DNA from: Hypholoma sublateritium FD-334 SS-4
Lineage: Eukaryota > Basidiomycota > Agaricomycetes > Agaricales > Strophariaceae
Assembly (NCBI GenBank): GCA_000827495.1
Contig: KN817544.1
Location: forward strand, 124,001-188,000
DNA: 64,000 nt
Direction: 5' to 3'
Position 1 is the first letter of the stretch. The number at the start of each line of letters is the position of its first letter. Below, piece after piece: positions 34,750 to 47,394 of this stretch. The translations under genes were made by a program, and so were the position numbers. Under the pieces are notes generated by a model that saw nothing but the letters and a program-made list of their open reading frames with translations, did not search any database and was not told the origin of the DNA.

Positions 34750-36078
34750 GTTAGCGGTCGGAGAGCTGGGATGAGCTCTGATTTCCTGATTTTTACGACA
34801 CGAGGAGCGAATAGACACTCAAGGTGTGAATGGAGTGTCAGCCGACGGTGGGTGAGGATGAGAAGGAGACGGTCCTGTCAGGATTATTATATTTGATTTG
34901 CCGAATCTGAACAAAAGGCACGTGTCGTAGTGATCGCCTTGAAATGGGCGCGCGCCGCGCGCCGCGCCGCGTCCATCAACATTTCACCAAATCTCCGGAG
35001 TCCGAACACCTGGTCTCTAGATGGATGTATTTGATGTTTAATCAAATATGGATCTCTTATTCAACTTAGGGATACATCCAAGGATTGATCAGTGTACCAC
35101 CACTAGAGAATTTTACTTGAAACTTGGGGCATAGCGCATTCCCGACGCGTCGTTGACCAGTAAGTGTGCGCGTTCCCATTTTGAATTGCGCAGCCTATCC
35201 TGCGAAAAATGAGCATTTTTATCTCCGAGTATGTAATTTCCTCTGGGACATCGAGACCGGACTTTCCAGGGTTGTCCGAGATCGACGATGGTGGCAACCG
35301 TGGTCTAAGCCACTGTACTACGCTATTGGAATTCAAGCTGGCAGTGGCGGTGGCAGATAGAACAGGAGAAATTTATTACCAGCATACTGACAAACTATCT
35401 CAGAAGAGCAACTTTACTATGCACAGCCGCCTGTCGCGGAGGTTGCGGCGATGTTTGAATATGGATATACATAACTGCATTTGAACTGCAACGCCGGGCG
35501 CTTATATTAGCAGCAGGCCGCAGGGTCGCGAACAAAGGCTGTAGTATTCTGATCAGGGTCAACCACGACCTTGGAAATCAGTATCTCATCTTATGTGCCT
35601 ACCTTCGCTGAACAATCCCACTATTAGCATTGCCCTCCGATATGTTCCAGATAGATGTTGTGCCGATTTTATAAGCTGCAGATAACATCTCGACGGCAGA
35701 TTTCCTTCGACGTACAGACTCTGAAAAATAAGGGGACAAACTTACTAACTCTTCCGATTCGTTGTAATGTATTGCATTGCATCAGAGTTATGTATATGAA
35801 TGGCAAGTACCATCCGTGAACGACGTATATACGAGAAATAAGCAGTGCCGTACCGTACTAACTATACCGCGGACTGGGGCAGGATAAATATGATAAATGT
35901 CGGGGGGTTAATAAATACTAAATAGCAGAGCCCTCGTGAAGATTCGTCAATAAGTCGTCATTTCAGTCCTCCTAAGATCATCAGATTCATCACAATTCGT
36001 TCCCTACGAAAGGGTCAGTATAAATAATCAGGCATTCCAAAGCTGTGTCCTGGCGACCGCGTCCGCGTAGAATCATGG
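34750..36078. other. Intergenic, 1.3 kb
   Basis: Upstream of the MAPKK gene and downstream of the DUF2235 gene (both minus). It contains a CG-only stretch at about 34948-34972 and a nested inverted repeat at 35022-35080 (see findings). Short frames near 35103-35484 have no conserved content. Confidence 0.45.
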
Positions 36079-37923
36079 CTACTCGACGTAGACCTCTGTG
36101 CCGGCTGCCCACTTTGCTTTGGGTGTATAATTCAAAGGCGAAGACATGCGCTTCTGGACACTGGCGTGGAAGTTAGGATGGGGATCTATGACCTTCCGCC
36201 CACGACCCAAGTGGATGCTGAAAATCGTACATCAGTTTCTGTCAGGCATGAGCTTGAAACCGTAGTACCTCCATTCCCTGTGCCAAACACCGTCGGCGTC
36301 CTGCCACGTAAATTGAAGCGGGATGATCTCAAGCAGCCACCATAGTGGGTCGAGCTTTAGCTCATCGTACAGAGGCTGTACAGCGTCGGTCATGTCCATA
36401 TCGATCTCAGCGCTAGTCGGCTCGGGGCTCAGCGTAATATTAGCGCGCATGAGGGCTGAGCTGTCGAATAGGATGCCACATCCAGAGGCAACAACCTCCC
36501 GGATCATCCAGCGCAGAGGAATATTTGCGAGAGAGCTGGTTGTGTCATTGCTGACTGAACCCCCACCCACATCTAGCATGACGTCAGATAGAGCGTTAAG
36601 TTTGATATCCTAATTGACCCACCGCTGTGGCACCCGGAAAACCACACCTCCAAGACGTCATCTGGCTCTCCATCGTCCTCTACAAGCACTGGGGCGATCG
36701 ATTTCCCTGTCTTCTTGACCGTCACCGAGCCGCGGCGTCCGAAAAAGCTCCACCGCTTCTTCTTCTTCCTCTCCTGCGAGCCTGCTTCGCTCAAAGATGC
36801 CGATGAAGCAGCCGAGGCTGGCTTAGATGTCACTTCGCAGGCTGATGCATGTTCCGGATCTAATCTGGCCGCCTTCGCATTGGGCGCGGTGCGATGATAA
36901 AAGTTAGGTTGAAATTTGGCGCGATGCTGTTTCGGCGTTAGACGGTAGTCAACAACTCATGACAGAACTCACTTCATCAAGAGAGAGGGCATGTCGGAAG
37001 GTTTTGATCGAGCTATTGGAGTTGGTGAACGGTAGAGTCCGTCCAGAGATCACGCCGACGCTTGCCACTGTCTCCCTGTGGGAAGATCAGCAATATATCT
37101 AGGTGCTATGGTATTGATGGTAGGGACGTACCAGACGCCCATAAATTCAATATTGACTGTTTGACAGTACGTCTGCTTGAAACCGGCACATAACTGGAGA
37201 CCAGCGGCATCGGTACGTTTATACATTCTATATGCAAAGGGGACCTGCGCTTCGTTGTCTCGGGGGAGGAGACCAACCTGTTCATAGTGAGTCAAAACAC
37301 GAAATGCAGTGTTTACCGAGTGGAACTCACTTTGTAGAGGAGACCCCCCAATGCTCTTGCAGTATATGCGCCCCGAGAGAACCCTGGGGTGACATTATGA
37401 GAATATTACGTAGTGAATGGAGACCCCACTAACCAAAGATGCAAATCTTATCCCCGGAGCGATAATTCTGCATTAGGAACTTATAGCCATCCATAACATG
37501 GACATCTAGATACCTGGGACTTTTGAGTATTGCTGGTCATGCTCAAAAGAAGTTGAAAAGAACATACCAAGCAAACGCGAGGTCAAGGATCTTGGCCCAC
37601 CATTCAAACAGCGGGGAAACAACACCAGGCTCGAAGTAGGTGCCTACACCAGCCTAAATCACGTTCATCAGGATACAAAGCTTTCAAAGAATACCATAGA
37701 AGCAATGCGCACCTGATAGTAGCAGAGTTGTTCATCAAAACAGTCCTTCCTCAAGAGCGCAAAGAATTTGACGACGTTTGTATTCTAGATTAGACGATGA
37801 GCGAAGGCCATGCAGAAAGCAGCGAAATGAATCACGTACATCAGCGTCATATTCATTAGATGTACCATCGAAGCATAAAACGAGAGTCCGGGCTTTTTCC
37901 GCCACTTTGAGATCGACTGCCAT
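36079..37923 (-). CDS. DUF2235 alpha/beta-hydrolase (Tle1-like catalytic domain)
   Basis: Fungal DUF2235 proteins carry an alpha/beta-hydrolase fold related to bacterial Tle1 phospholipases; their substrate in fungi is not established. The start at 37923 gives MAVDLKVAEKARTLVLCFDG, then TSNEYDAD, VVKFFALLRK, QLCYYQAGVGTYFEPG, KICIFGFSRGAYTARALGGL with the nucleophile elbow GFSRG, LLPRDNEAQVPFAYRMYKRT, VNIEFMGVWETVASVG, FRHALSLDEHRAKFQPNFY, VWFSGCHSDVGGG (acid-histidine region) and IPLRWMIREVVASGCGILFD. It ends WAAGTEVYVE at 36079. A lysine-rich insert ERKKKKRWSFFGRRGSVTVK lies between the FQPNFY and VWFSGCHSD segments. Intron-rich; the core is complete. Confidence 0.87.
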
Positions 37924-38948
37924 ATGACACAGGAGAAGAGGTAGTGTAAGTAAGGGCAGGGGGAGAGAAGAACAGAAAAGAGATGGGGTAAGATATATAG
38001 GCCCCATTATATTTATGTCGCAGATGTGTGTGATACTCGCGAACAAGTCGACACAAATAGGCTGTGGGATGGCAGGACAACCCGAAGTTATGAATGTCTC
38101 GACGCATTCATGCATCATTGACACTACTCTTTTTCGCTTGGCGTATAAGCGCACCCACCTCCCCACTTGAAGACGCGTTCGGTAAGTCAAAGGCTTAACT
38201 CCACCGTGTGTAGGCCCTGTGCGCGTCAGTAATTGGTGTGGAAGAATCAGGTGACGATGTGCTCAGAAGGCCAAATCTGGTAAACTGTAGGCTAGTGGCA
38301 AGCTGCCAATGTTCTATATTTCACGAGTATGGATCTTGTCGGGCAGGATTAGACACAGGTATCGCCTGAGTCTTACACGAGTCAAAATCGCATCTAGAGC
38401 TTGAAAGGGAGTAGCACGAGTTATCGGCTTGTTTGTCTAGACGCCGTAATCATGATCCGTGGGCAATAGTGCGTCAGGATGAGCGCCTGCTCCTCGGAAT
38501 AGGTCTCTGGATAGTAGATACGGAGGCTGAGCAGTTTAGACTATAGTGACTATGGAATGAATCAGTCAAAAATAGGAGAGAATTGTATAGGTATCATGTT
38601 TTCACGCACCTTGATCAATGCTGGCGCTGCGCTCTGACGTTCTCGGATCCGAAGTAGAGCAAGCCTCAGCATGGAAGATATTCCGAGAGTTCTCACTTAC
38701 CAACCAAGGAAGGAACGTGCTGAGTGAAAGTTGAGAACAGGTTGAGAATAGACTGAGACTCCGACCAGACTCCGCCTTCGCGACCACCAATCAGCGCTCT
38801 GCGCTCGCTGTCAGTTGTAAACGTTCGCTCACACTGCAGTACACTGCGTAGCGCGAGTGCAAAGCGGTAGATATGGTACAGCAATTATGACTAGAATGAT
38901 TTTGGCTATAGGTTGCTAAATTTTCTAAAAGTACTGCATGAGATTTGT
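37924..38948. other. Intergenic, 1.0 kb
   Basis: Promoter side of the DUF2235 gene and 3' side of the AMP deaminase gene. The open frames at 38602-38884 (-) have no recognisable motif. Nothing else seen. Confidence 0.45.
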
Positions 38949-41900
38949 TCAGGTCGAGCCTATGTTTGACATAATTCTTGCAGCAATATTATCTGGTGTC
39001 GGCGGGATGTTAACAGACCGGGGAAGGGGCGTATGTGTGGTGTGGTTAGCAGATGAAAGTACTGCATTGGACTTTCCGCGAATCATGTCTAACTCGCCCA
39101 CTAGAGTGGAATGACGATAAGCCAACCGGATATCTGGGACATTCGTCTATTGCGGAGGGAAGTCAGCAGATGGATTCAAAATCCCGAAGAAAAGGAATAC
39201 CTTATTAATATCATTGCCAGCGGCGCCAGGGAGATACCATGCATGTCCTAGCCAGTGACGTTTGACTTCCATCTCGAAACCACTCTGTTTCACCGAATTG
39301 CGAGCAAGTTCGGCCAAAGAGCTTTGCGGGAGTTTATATATCTAATACATTGCCCGATTATGGTTTGACAATGCTACAACAAATGATGAAACTTACGTGT
39401 GCGGCTACAGAGTATTCTTCCAGCAGAGGTTCCTAAGCATTGTAAAGCCAGGTTAAAGACGACCGCAAGCAACAGTACCGCGCATAATTAATTACCTTGG
39501 TGAAATGGAACTGAAGAGGATCGTCCGTACTCAGGGAAACATTCAATCCCGTCTTGAAGAAATCGGGTAACGGGTTCCTCTCGTACGTCAAGAAGAGAGC
39601 GTTGTTGCTCAAGGGGCTCATTGCAATGCCAATCTGCTTGAGATAAAAGAGGTACTGCAGAGCTGGAACCTTGCGTAGCAGTATCCCATGAGAGATTGAA
39701 TGAGATGTGAGGAAAGCAGAGGTGAGATGGTCGGTATCGCCAGCTTCTCCGCAATGAGGTCGAAACACGAAGGTATCTAAAGACATCGGTGTTAAATTGC
39801 GGATAGTGTAACATTGACCAGACGTACTGAAGCCACGAATGCGCCTCCAGTTGTTGAGGCTGGCCATATTGGCAAACATATAATAAAGCCAGTAAGAGTA
39901 GGGGGGCGACTGAGGCAGGTCCCATAATCTGGGGTAAGGGAATTTCTTGTGGATTCTTCTTTCCACTTTTGATTCATCATCGACGGTGTCAAATCCAACG
40001 ACTCGCTGCAAGAACACATGGAGCTCCGGGTGGCTTTGTGGATCCTTGGTCACCTCAAACAAAGGGCGGAAGATATCTGACCGCATCTAAGCATTTGCAA
40101 CGACCCGAAAGTGAGGGTGGACTCACTGATAACAATATCTTCAAACGTTCTGACAGATCCATTGGCCTTATAGACTTCATAAATCCGAGGAATTTGGATG
40201 AGCCAGCGCACGTTGTGAGAAAATAATTTGTTGTTAACAATCCATTTTGCTAATTTATCCCATTCATCAGCGCTGCGGCCATAGATACTGATTCGCCACT
40301 CGACATTCTATTTAGTATTGCAGTGAGTCTACGTTGTGTACATAAATTAAAATATTCGCGTACTTGGTATTTCGTTTGTTCGAGATCCGTCATCAATTCT
40401 GAAAATAAACCATTATATCAGATATATAGCGTTCCAAATAATAATTTGACAACATGCCTTTTGTCAGCTCTGCGAGATATCGTCCCTGAATCAAATTATC
40501 GGTTTTCAGAAAAATCTCTCGCAGACGAGATTCTCCAATAGGGTTATACTTAAGATTGAACTTGTCGAAGCGATGGAAAGAATCTTGATGGGCGTGCATG
40601 TCGAGGGTATCAATTGATAGATCATATGCACTCAGTTTTAACGACTCAAATACTTGAGAAAGGGTCAGTTCATGGCCGTCTCGGAAAATAACGATGTCCT
40701 GAAAAAACAAGGTCTTTCAATGACCATTGAAGGGTGCAAGGGTACGTACGTTGGGACTGCGCTTCATCTTTGACTTGATGAACCGCAAGAGATGCTTCTG
40801 ATTCATGCTGCTTGAATGGTGAACATGGGTGTCAACTTTTCGAAGGTTGTAGAAATCGCTGAAGTAGCTTGAGCACAATGCAGAGCTACTTTACAGCAAG
40901 GACAAACCGATGGGGCACTTTCTACACGACATTGTGAGTATAAGGCGGCAGTGATTTAAGTCTAACCATAATACCTTCATGTCTGCTAGTTCCTCGAACT
41001 CGTTCAATAGACTGTACATCGTGAACTTGCTCGAAAGATATTTGAGTCTTCGATATGCGAAGCTTTTGGTAGGTCCATCCGCGATTACACCGAGGACGTA
41101 TTCAAGGTCAAGGAAGTACTCTCGAATGTCGGGTATATCGAATGCCGGCTTTTTTCCGTCGCCTGTGCCCATCATCCAGTCAAATCATACCCAGAAAAAG
41201 AGTAGTGGATTACCAGACCTTTCGTGCCGTCGTATACTTGATAAACTCCTTTCGTGTCGATAGCGTATGTCCACCCTTCTTGCGGTCCAGGAATTTCGCA
41301 TCGCTCGAACTCAAATTCATCGTCACCAGATTTTTTGGTGCCGTCTGCACTGACGACTTCCTTGTCTTTCCAGTGCCAATGGGGTGGGGGTGGCTTCGGA
41401 TAGATATTCCAGTGTTGGAAGGAGTTTGCTTGTGATTTGACACCATTCTTGATTGCTTCGACAGGGACATCGGGGCGCACGCCAGACACATCGGCATAGC
41501 GGTCACCCAGCGGCTCAAAATGGCTGTCGTAGTCGCGAGGATCGTCGCCCAGGCGCTGCCGCGACTTGAACATGTACTTATCACGCAATTCGAGGCATTT
41601 TTGCAGACTTTTCAAGAGTTGAACCTGTTCTGCGCTGACTATTTGCTCTAAATGCACCGGAGATGTCGATATGTTACCCGGTGCGTAAGTGGATGTTTGC
41701 ATACCTGTCGCGTGAGCCTCTGCAGTGAAGTGTTTTTGCCTGTCCTCCTCCTCCTCCTCGAGGAACGGATCACCAGCAACGGAGCCTTGAAGAGACTGCG
41801 GTTTGAAGCCTCCTCCCTCGGAATGTGACTCGGATGTCCGGCGATGGACCCAGTATTTTTCTTCGATCTGTACCCAATGAGCACCCCTGCCAACGAAACA

Positions 41901-42054
41901 AATTTACAGCCACAATCACCTGCTTTAGACTCTTCTCCTCTTGATAGCCAAAGAATCCATCTTTGGACTCCGGTATATGAAGGCCAGAGCTAGATGTAGA
42001 TATCGCAGGGGTATCGGGAGTGCTCGGGCTTTGCATTTCCTCTGAATGCGACAT
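38949..42054 (-). CDS. AMD1: AMP deaminase
   Basis: Deaminates AMP to IMP in purine interconversion and adenylate energy balance; cytosolic, zinc-dependent. The start [20 protein letters not shown] gives a disordered N-terminus. Then: [60 protein letters not shown], and, after an intron, [31 protein letters not shown] and [15 protein letters not shown] sequence. The catalytic core includes [20 protein letters not shown] (with the spliced join), [40 protein letters not shown] and [18 protein letters not shown]. It ends [14 protein letters not shown] with the stop at 38949. All AMP-deaminase signatures are present, including the SLSTDDP motif that helps bind zinc and substrate. Split into many exons with short introns. 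Confidence 0.93.
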
Positions 42055-42460
42055 GGTTGTTTGTGGCAAGTATGCCAGAGCTCGAGGTTTTCCGTTGATT
42101 TTTGTAGAGCCACATCCAAATGAGGGAACTGGATAAAAATAGAAATAAAAAATAAGAGAGATATACTAATTGACTACTGACATTGTCGACTTGGATCGCT
42201 CACCAAACGAGAAAAGCTAGTAGCCAGTCATCTAAAGGAAATAAATCTAATGGGCGCATTAGACAAATTCCAATCACATTGCGGTTGGTACATATAAATT
42301 TTGATTTTACAGATGGTCTACAGAGTATTTGCAGAGTATTCGATGTGTCTTACATCGCTGCTTGATCGCTATAATGGGCGTGGAATATGGGTATATTTTT
42401 TCTAATGCTACATATTGGTTCGCCTCAGCGTAGTCGTGCGTTCGGTGAAAGCATAGCATG
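42055..42460. other. Intergenic, AMP deaminase upstream region
   Basis: A 406-bp spacer between the AMP deaminase start and the Orc6 stop, both minus. AT-rich; no gene or repeat was recognised. Confidence 0.4.
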
Positions 42461-43834
42461 TCATGTATTCACCGCGTTCGTAAGATTGTTAGCCTTCTTC
42501 CAGATGCGCGTCAACCGAGGATCACGAGTATACCACTGCTTATACTCCAGGTACACGGGTCGAAAACGGTGAACCGACGCTGGCTCGTCGTTATCACTTT
42601 CGTCAGAATCCAATGAATCATCCAAGAACGGGTTCGGTGGAGTATCGACAACTTCCACACGAGCAGGAGGTGCAATTTGGGGAAGAGGGGTGAGCAGCGA
42701 AGGGGATATTCCTGGAGCGTTTTTCTTGATCGGGGATACGTCCGGAGTGCGGGACGATGTTGACACATGCTTAGGAAACGAATCCATTTTCCGCTTCTTG
42801 GTTGGTGTTCCTGGCATTACTTCGTCCACCTCCATCTCGTGGTCTATCTGGGCACCCACGGCAACGCGTTTCTTTGGAGAGTCTTTTGACGGTAATTCAC
42901 GAAGCACGCGTTTCTTTCCAGGGAGTACCAAACGCGGAAGTTGCACAACTTTTGTCGGTGAGCCTTCAAACAGTTGTTTACGAGGAGACTGCCTAAGTGG
43001 TGCCTTTGCAATTGCCGCTGCAATGATATTGGTACGGCTGGAACGACGGCTCGGTGACTCCTGCAATACATCAGTCTTTGATGTTACTAGCGCTGATGTT
43101 TTGGCCGCGCTAGGGGTCCCCACTTGCTTTATCGGGGATAGGACCTTCTTGTTCGCCCTTATCTCACGCATGAGGTTTTGCGAATGAGTGTTGAGAAGGT
43201 CAAGCAGAGCGACGAAAGTCTTGAGAGGGATTGAATGAGATGAAGCGAACATCTCAGTGCTTGGTAACGATTTCAACTGTAATAGTCTCAAGCAAAATAT
43301 GTGGCGATATAAAATGTGACATACCTTATGTTGAGTGAAAGACCAGAAGAAGACAGAGCATCGGAATAGGGCCGTCTGCTCGCTTTGGTTTGAATGTAAG
43401 AGCAATTCATCCGTTGCCTGGGTGATATATGGTGCAAACATTTCCTCTAGGTGCTCTACTTTGTAAAGCTGATGTAATTCATGATATGTTATACATGTGG
43501 ATTTTTCGGCCTCTTCGATAGCGGATTTTAGGGCATCGTAGACTCGCTGAAACTCCTTGGGCTTTAAACAGGACGCGACCTGAGCACTTTTCCGAGTTAC
43601 TTCCCCTGTGTTCAGACTGAATCGCATCAGCTGAGTTTGTACAAAGTTATACTGAAATTACTTTTCTGAAGCCAGCAGCATGCATGCCGCTGGCAGACCA
43701 GCTGCAAACTGGCGTACGTTGCGCCCTGAGCCCTCTGTCATTATCGTTGTCGCCGAACGGTTTAATTCGTGTGCAAGGTCCTTGACTTCCTGCGATACGA
43801 TAAAACTTTCGATGAGATGATGGTTTTTAGACAT
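42461..43834 (-). CDS. ORC6: Origin recognition complex subunit 6
   Basis: Smallest ORC subunit, needed for origin licensing and MCM loading. The start MSKNHHLIESFIVSQEVKDL leads to NVRQFAAGLPAACMLLASEK, the conserved end of the first TFIIB-like repeat. An intron follows, then RFSLNTGEVTRKSAQVASCL, KPKEFQRVYDALKSAIEEAE (second cyclin-like repeat) and a helical segment. A long S/T/P/K-rich linker with several SP sites follows (QESPSRRSS, LRQSPRKQLF, DSPKKRV, TPDVSPIKKN), plausible CDK targets as in other fungal Orc6 proteins. The C-terminal FRPVYLEYKQWYTRDPRLTR, IWKKANNLTNA fits the Orc6 C-terminal helix. The start at 43834 is preceded by unlike sequence in the same frame. Length about 430 residues is normal. 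Confidence 0.85.
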
Positions 43835-44265
43835 AGTGGTACGTCTGAAAATGATAACAGGTTGAATCTTGATAGGAGCGGTCTTGGAGCGGTCACGGTC
43901 GAGGTCCGAGGTGTGGCCGCAGTGGTTTCTGGTCACCACGGGCGAAGTGTCTGATCATGTGGCTGTGACGAGACGTGGCTCTTTGTCACGGCACCTAATC
44001 TTTTCGGTCCCGACTCCCCGCGATCGATCGTTCCTTTGCTCATTCGTCTGTCCCTCAATTCGCTGCCTACATCCAACAAAGTGGTTGATCTCGGTCCTCG
44101 TGTTGAATGTATTGTGCGTTAGTTTCTCAATTTCTCTTGTTCCAGTACCTTACACTGCAGGACCAATGCAGGGTAATAAACGCTGAAAACAATTATATTG
44201 AAAACAACGGCATGAGTCTAAGTAGAACAAAGAGGCAGGTGCACGTCAAGCGTCCGAGTCCTCAA
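43835..44265. other. Intergenic, ORC6 upstream region
   Basis: A 431-bp spacer between the Orc6 start and the stop of the next minus-strand gene. No gene seen. CATGTGGC and GACGTGGC-like G-box cores occur near 43957-43978, too short to assign. Confidence 0.4.
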
Positions 44266-45889
44266 TTACAGTGTGTTTATTTTATCCAACAAAATGGCCC
44301 ATTCAATCACGGTGATGCCCTGCCTCAATGCATTCTCCTTGACCTCCCGATCCCTAATCGACGGCGTCAACCTAGTGATTGCTCTTAAATGTTCTATCTT
44401 CTGTATTCCCAAACTGCGTAGCATCGGGGCTATATGCATCAACGATGGCTCACAGGATCGTAGAATGCCCTCAAATTGGATCGACTCATTCGATTTGACG
44501 GTGCTGACGGTTGAACCTGATCGAGCGTGGATATAGGGAGATCGGGGAAGCTCCTTTTCCATGGAATTAGGTTCATGACGCCGACGTCGCTGATGAGAGC
44601 GGTGAGAGGTTCTTTTAATGGGTGTCGACGACCCCCCTGTGGCCATGTCAACGTGCTCGATTGTAACTTCAATGTGGCTCCCTTTGGCGGAGGAACGATC
44701 TTTCTCGCTGGTGCTAGGCGAAATCGTTCTTTCGTGTGGCGTCGGTGGCAGTGATGGTTCAATATGAGCGCTCAGTGAGTGTTGACGTTGAAGAGGCGCT
44801 TGTGGCCCCTTGCTCTATTATGTTAGAGATGGTAATTCGAGAGGAGACGGCGAGCAATATACCTTAGGAGGTATTTCAGCAGCGACCATGCCCTCTGGTG
44901 GTATGTCCGACGTATCTACCTTCCATTCGACTTTGGCAACTGTTTCGTTCGCAGCATAATCGCCCTCCTGAGGATATTCATCCGCGCTCAAATAATAAAT
45001 GCTCATCGTCTCTTCGTTGGATCTTGTGTGCTCTGCAGTTTGTTCCCTCCAGGTGGATATTTCCACGGTCCGTTCGGGGTTGGCCTCGATAATTCGATGA
45101 TTGACAATTTCGTACGTTTGGCCAGGCTTCGGACCGCGGTCTTTCGGTGCGGGCGCAGGTTTACGATTCTTGAACAAGTCTCGCATACCACCGACGGTCT
45201 GTCGCATCTTTGTCGAGGCGCTGGGCTCGTCGTTTCCTGCCGCTTTCTTGATCGCATCTATGGCGGAAAGATGCATTTCGGAGCCTGACTTTCCCATCAT
45301 CCATGCTCGTATTTCTCGTGCCTTCACGGAGAGTTTATTCTGCCTCACTATCTCTGGCGATTCTTCTCCTGTTTCCCGAGCTTTTCCTTTTCCCGTTGAG
45401 CGTATCTCGGTAGGCGAGTCTCCACCGTCTGTTTGTTTGCCGAGAAAGCTATTTCTGAAAGTTCGCATGGGATCAAATTTCGGTCGGGCGACTGTTGCCC
45501 GACCCATTGACCCGCCGTATATCTTGGGAAACTGGGATTCTGTTTGAATTGTGATTATGGGACGTTTTCGAGGGGTGGGGGTGGTATCTCCGTTAGCCTT
45601 GTCCAACGTGTGGGCGGAGGGACCAGGAGGACCAATCTCTCCCACCGGTGGGTGGCTCATTGGAAAGGGAGCAATTGTTTTGCGAACAATATTACTTTTT
45701 GCGACGGATCGGTTTGGCAGAGACGGGCGACTAACATCTAATGGCAGAAATGAGGAGGTCCAATAGGTGGCGCAGCAGACAATGGTGTAAATACAACAAG
45801 ATTGCCTCGGGAGAGTATAAGAGAAGAACCGCACCAGGATGAGAGCTTCCTGTAGAATTCACGTTTCTTCGAGTGCTTCCGGGTTGCAT
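44266..45889 (-). CDS. Conserved-looking protein of unknown function, disordered with helical C-terminus
   Basis: Family not recognised. The proposed start at 45889 reads MQPGSTRRNVNSTGSSHP and joins by an intron (G|AT, phase-consistent) to DVSRPSLPNRSVAKSNIVRK. Most of the roughly 470 residues are polar and disordered, with proline-rich SHPPVGEIGPPGPS, a basic GRATVARPKFDPMRTFRNSF, a helix VRQNKLSVKAREIRAWMMGK, and acidic QTYEIVNHRIIEANPERTVE. The last 65 residues, around EGILRSCEPSLMHIAPMLRS, LGIQKIEHLRAITRLTP and LRQGITVIEWAILLDKINTL, look like a compact helical bundle, possibly SAM-like. A nuclear adaptor or regulator is a guess. The frame is well supported by a long uninterrupted reading and clean introns. 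Confidence 0.7.
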
Positions 45890-46576
45890 GATTTCTGACG
45901 GTCTCGCGACTGTGGATGGAAGGAAAGTATAGGTAGCCGGCGTCGCTTTCTTCGCGAACAAGGGTCAAATGTGACGTCGAAGGGAGAGACTAGGATACAC
46001 TCCGGCATGCGTGAATCCTGATGGTCGATGTCGAGGATAGTTTTAAATGAAAGAGAGAGTGGTAAACAGAGTTGGCCGCCAACACGAGGCTACATCGTGT
46101 TTTTGATCCACGTGTCCGTGAGGTTGTGATGGTGGTGTTCAAGACGCCGGTGATGGCGGCTTTGGCCTGCCACCTGAGATTGGGAATAGCCTGATATAGG
46201 CTTTTCGCGTTTGAATGACTGCATGTCTTTTTTTCTTGGGTTGCGCAACGAACTTGTAGAAAAGAGGAACGGGAAGTTAATTATTTTCACATAGGCGCCC
46301 ACGATCGGGCATCTGATGCTAGGCTTAAAGCGATCGGGTCACTCCGCGGCTAGCGCTAATAATAGAAGAAGAATCGGCCGTAAGTCACGGTATTTCAGTC
46401 TTGTGAAGAATATTAGCCAGCCTCCTCAGGTTAGATTTGAAAGCATTGGTCAAAAACAGAGGCTTCCCCGCTTTGCGGCGATTTTTTCTTTACTTGGTTC
46501 TTTACGTTGTTTTCTGTCTCCTTCGTCAGTCGACTTCTGTTACCCAGTGGAAGCATCGGACCATTGATCCTTCTAG
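45890..46576. other. Divergent intergenic region
   Basis: A 687-bp spacer between two outward-reading genes of unknown function. Open frames here (for example 46316-46567, +) lack recognisable content and may be 5' UTR. Confidence 0.4.
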
Positions 46577-47394
46577 ATGGTTGCAGTAACGAAAGATAGC
46601 CAATCCGATGGTTCTGCATATCGTCCGGGGATGTTTGATACTACGTGCAACTTGAGGCCTGGCATGCCATGGGTGAAATGGTGTCCTATTGATATTATAC
46701 TTTGGGGTGAGTTTTCTTTGATGGGTCGCTATTCATGGCACCACTCTTACTATGACCTCGTTTCCAGCGTTTCTATTTATTATTGTCATCCTAGTTTGTT
46801 GGAAAACATATATATCCAATAAATCTAGGTCAGACTCTTCTGGAAATCGATTGAGATGGCCGAATCGAAGCCGATACACTCGCCTGCAGCTTTCGTACCC
46901 CGACGAGTGCCCGGACTCCCCATTCAACCCTTACCATGATTACGTCTCTGACAGTCAGAAGCTGGAAGAAAGCGGTGAGAATAAGTAAGTATAATTTTAT
47001 GCATATCTCTGACTAATGTACTCGCCACTTTCCAGCTTCGGAAGCAACTATGGTCGATCCTTATCTTATGAACAGGGACCTGGATAAATCCCTACTATCG
47101 CAGTTCCCTCAAATTTCTATCCCGTCTCGGATTCGCGATCGGAAATCGGTCAAACGACTTACTGGGATAGGTCTAGGAATTCATCTAGATTTTGAATCTC
47201 AAGAATCTGCAAATATTCTCGGCTCATGGAAGTACAAAAAAACAGATGAAGTTTTAGGGAAATCAGCCGGAAATATCTTATGTGAGTGTTTATTCGGACT
47301 ACGCATAAATCGTTCGAGAGTTAACCATACTATACGCTTCAAAAAAGCTACTCCACCTCCACTCTATCTAAGAAGTCCCCTACACAGCACATAG
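46577..47394 (+). CDS. Small single-pass membrane protein, unknown family
   Basis: Spliced from three or four exons: MVAVTKDSQSDGSAYRPGMF, a cysteine-bearing segment TTCNLRPGMPWVKWCPIDII, then one strong membrane helix AFLFIIVILVCWKTYI formed across the first intron. A basic juxtamembrane stretch SNKSRSDSSGNRLRWPNRSR follows, then a Tyr/Pro/Asp-rich tail and, after an intron with donor GTGAGA, ATMVDPYLMNRDLDKSLLSQ and RLTGIGLGIHLDFESQESAN. The positive-inside rule puts the C-terminal part in the cytosol. No known domain. The frame continues through both splice joins, which favours a real gene, but the end (47394) depends on whether a possible last intron is removed. Confidence 0.5.
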
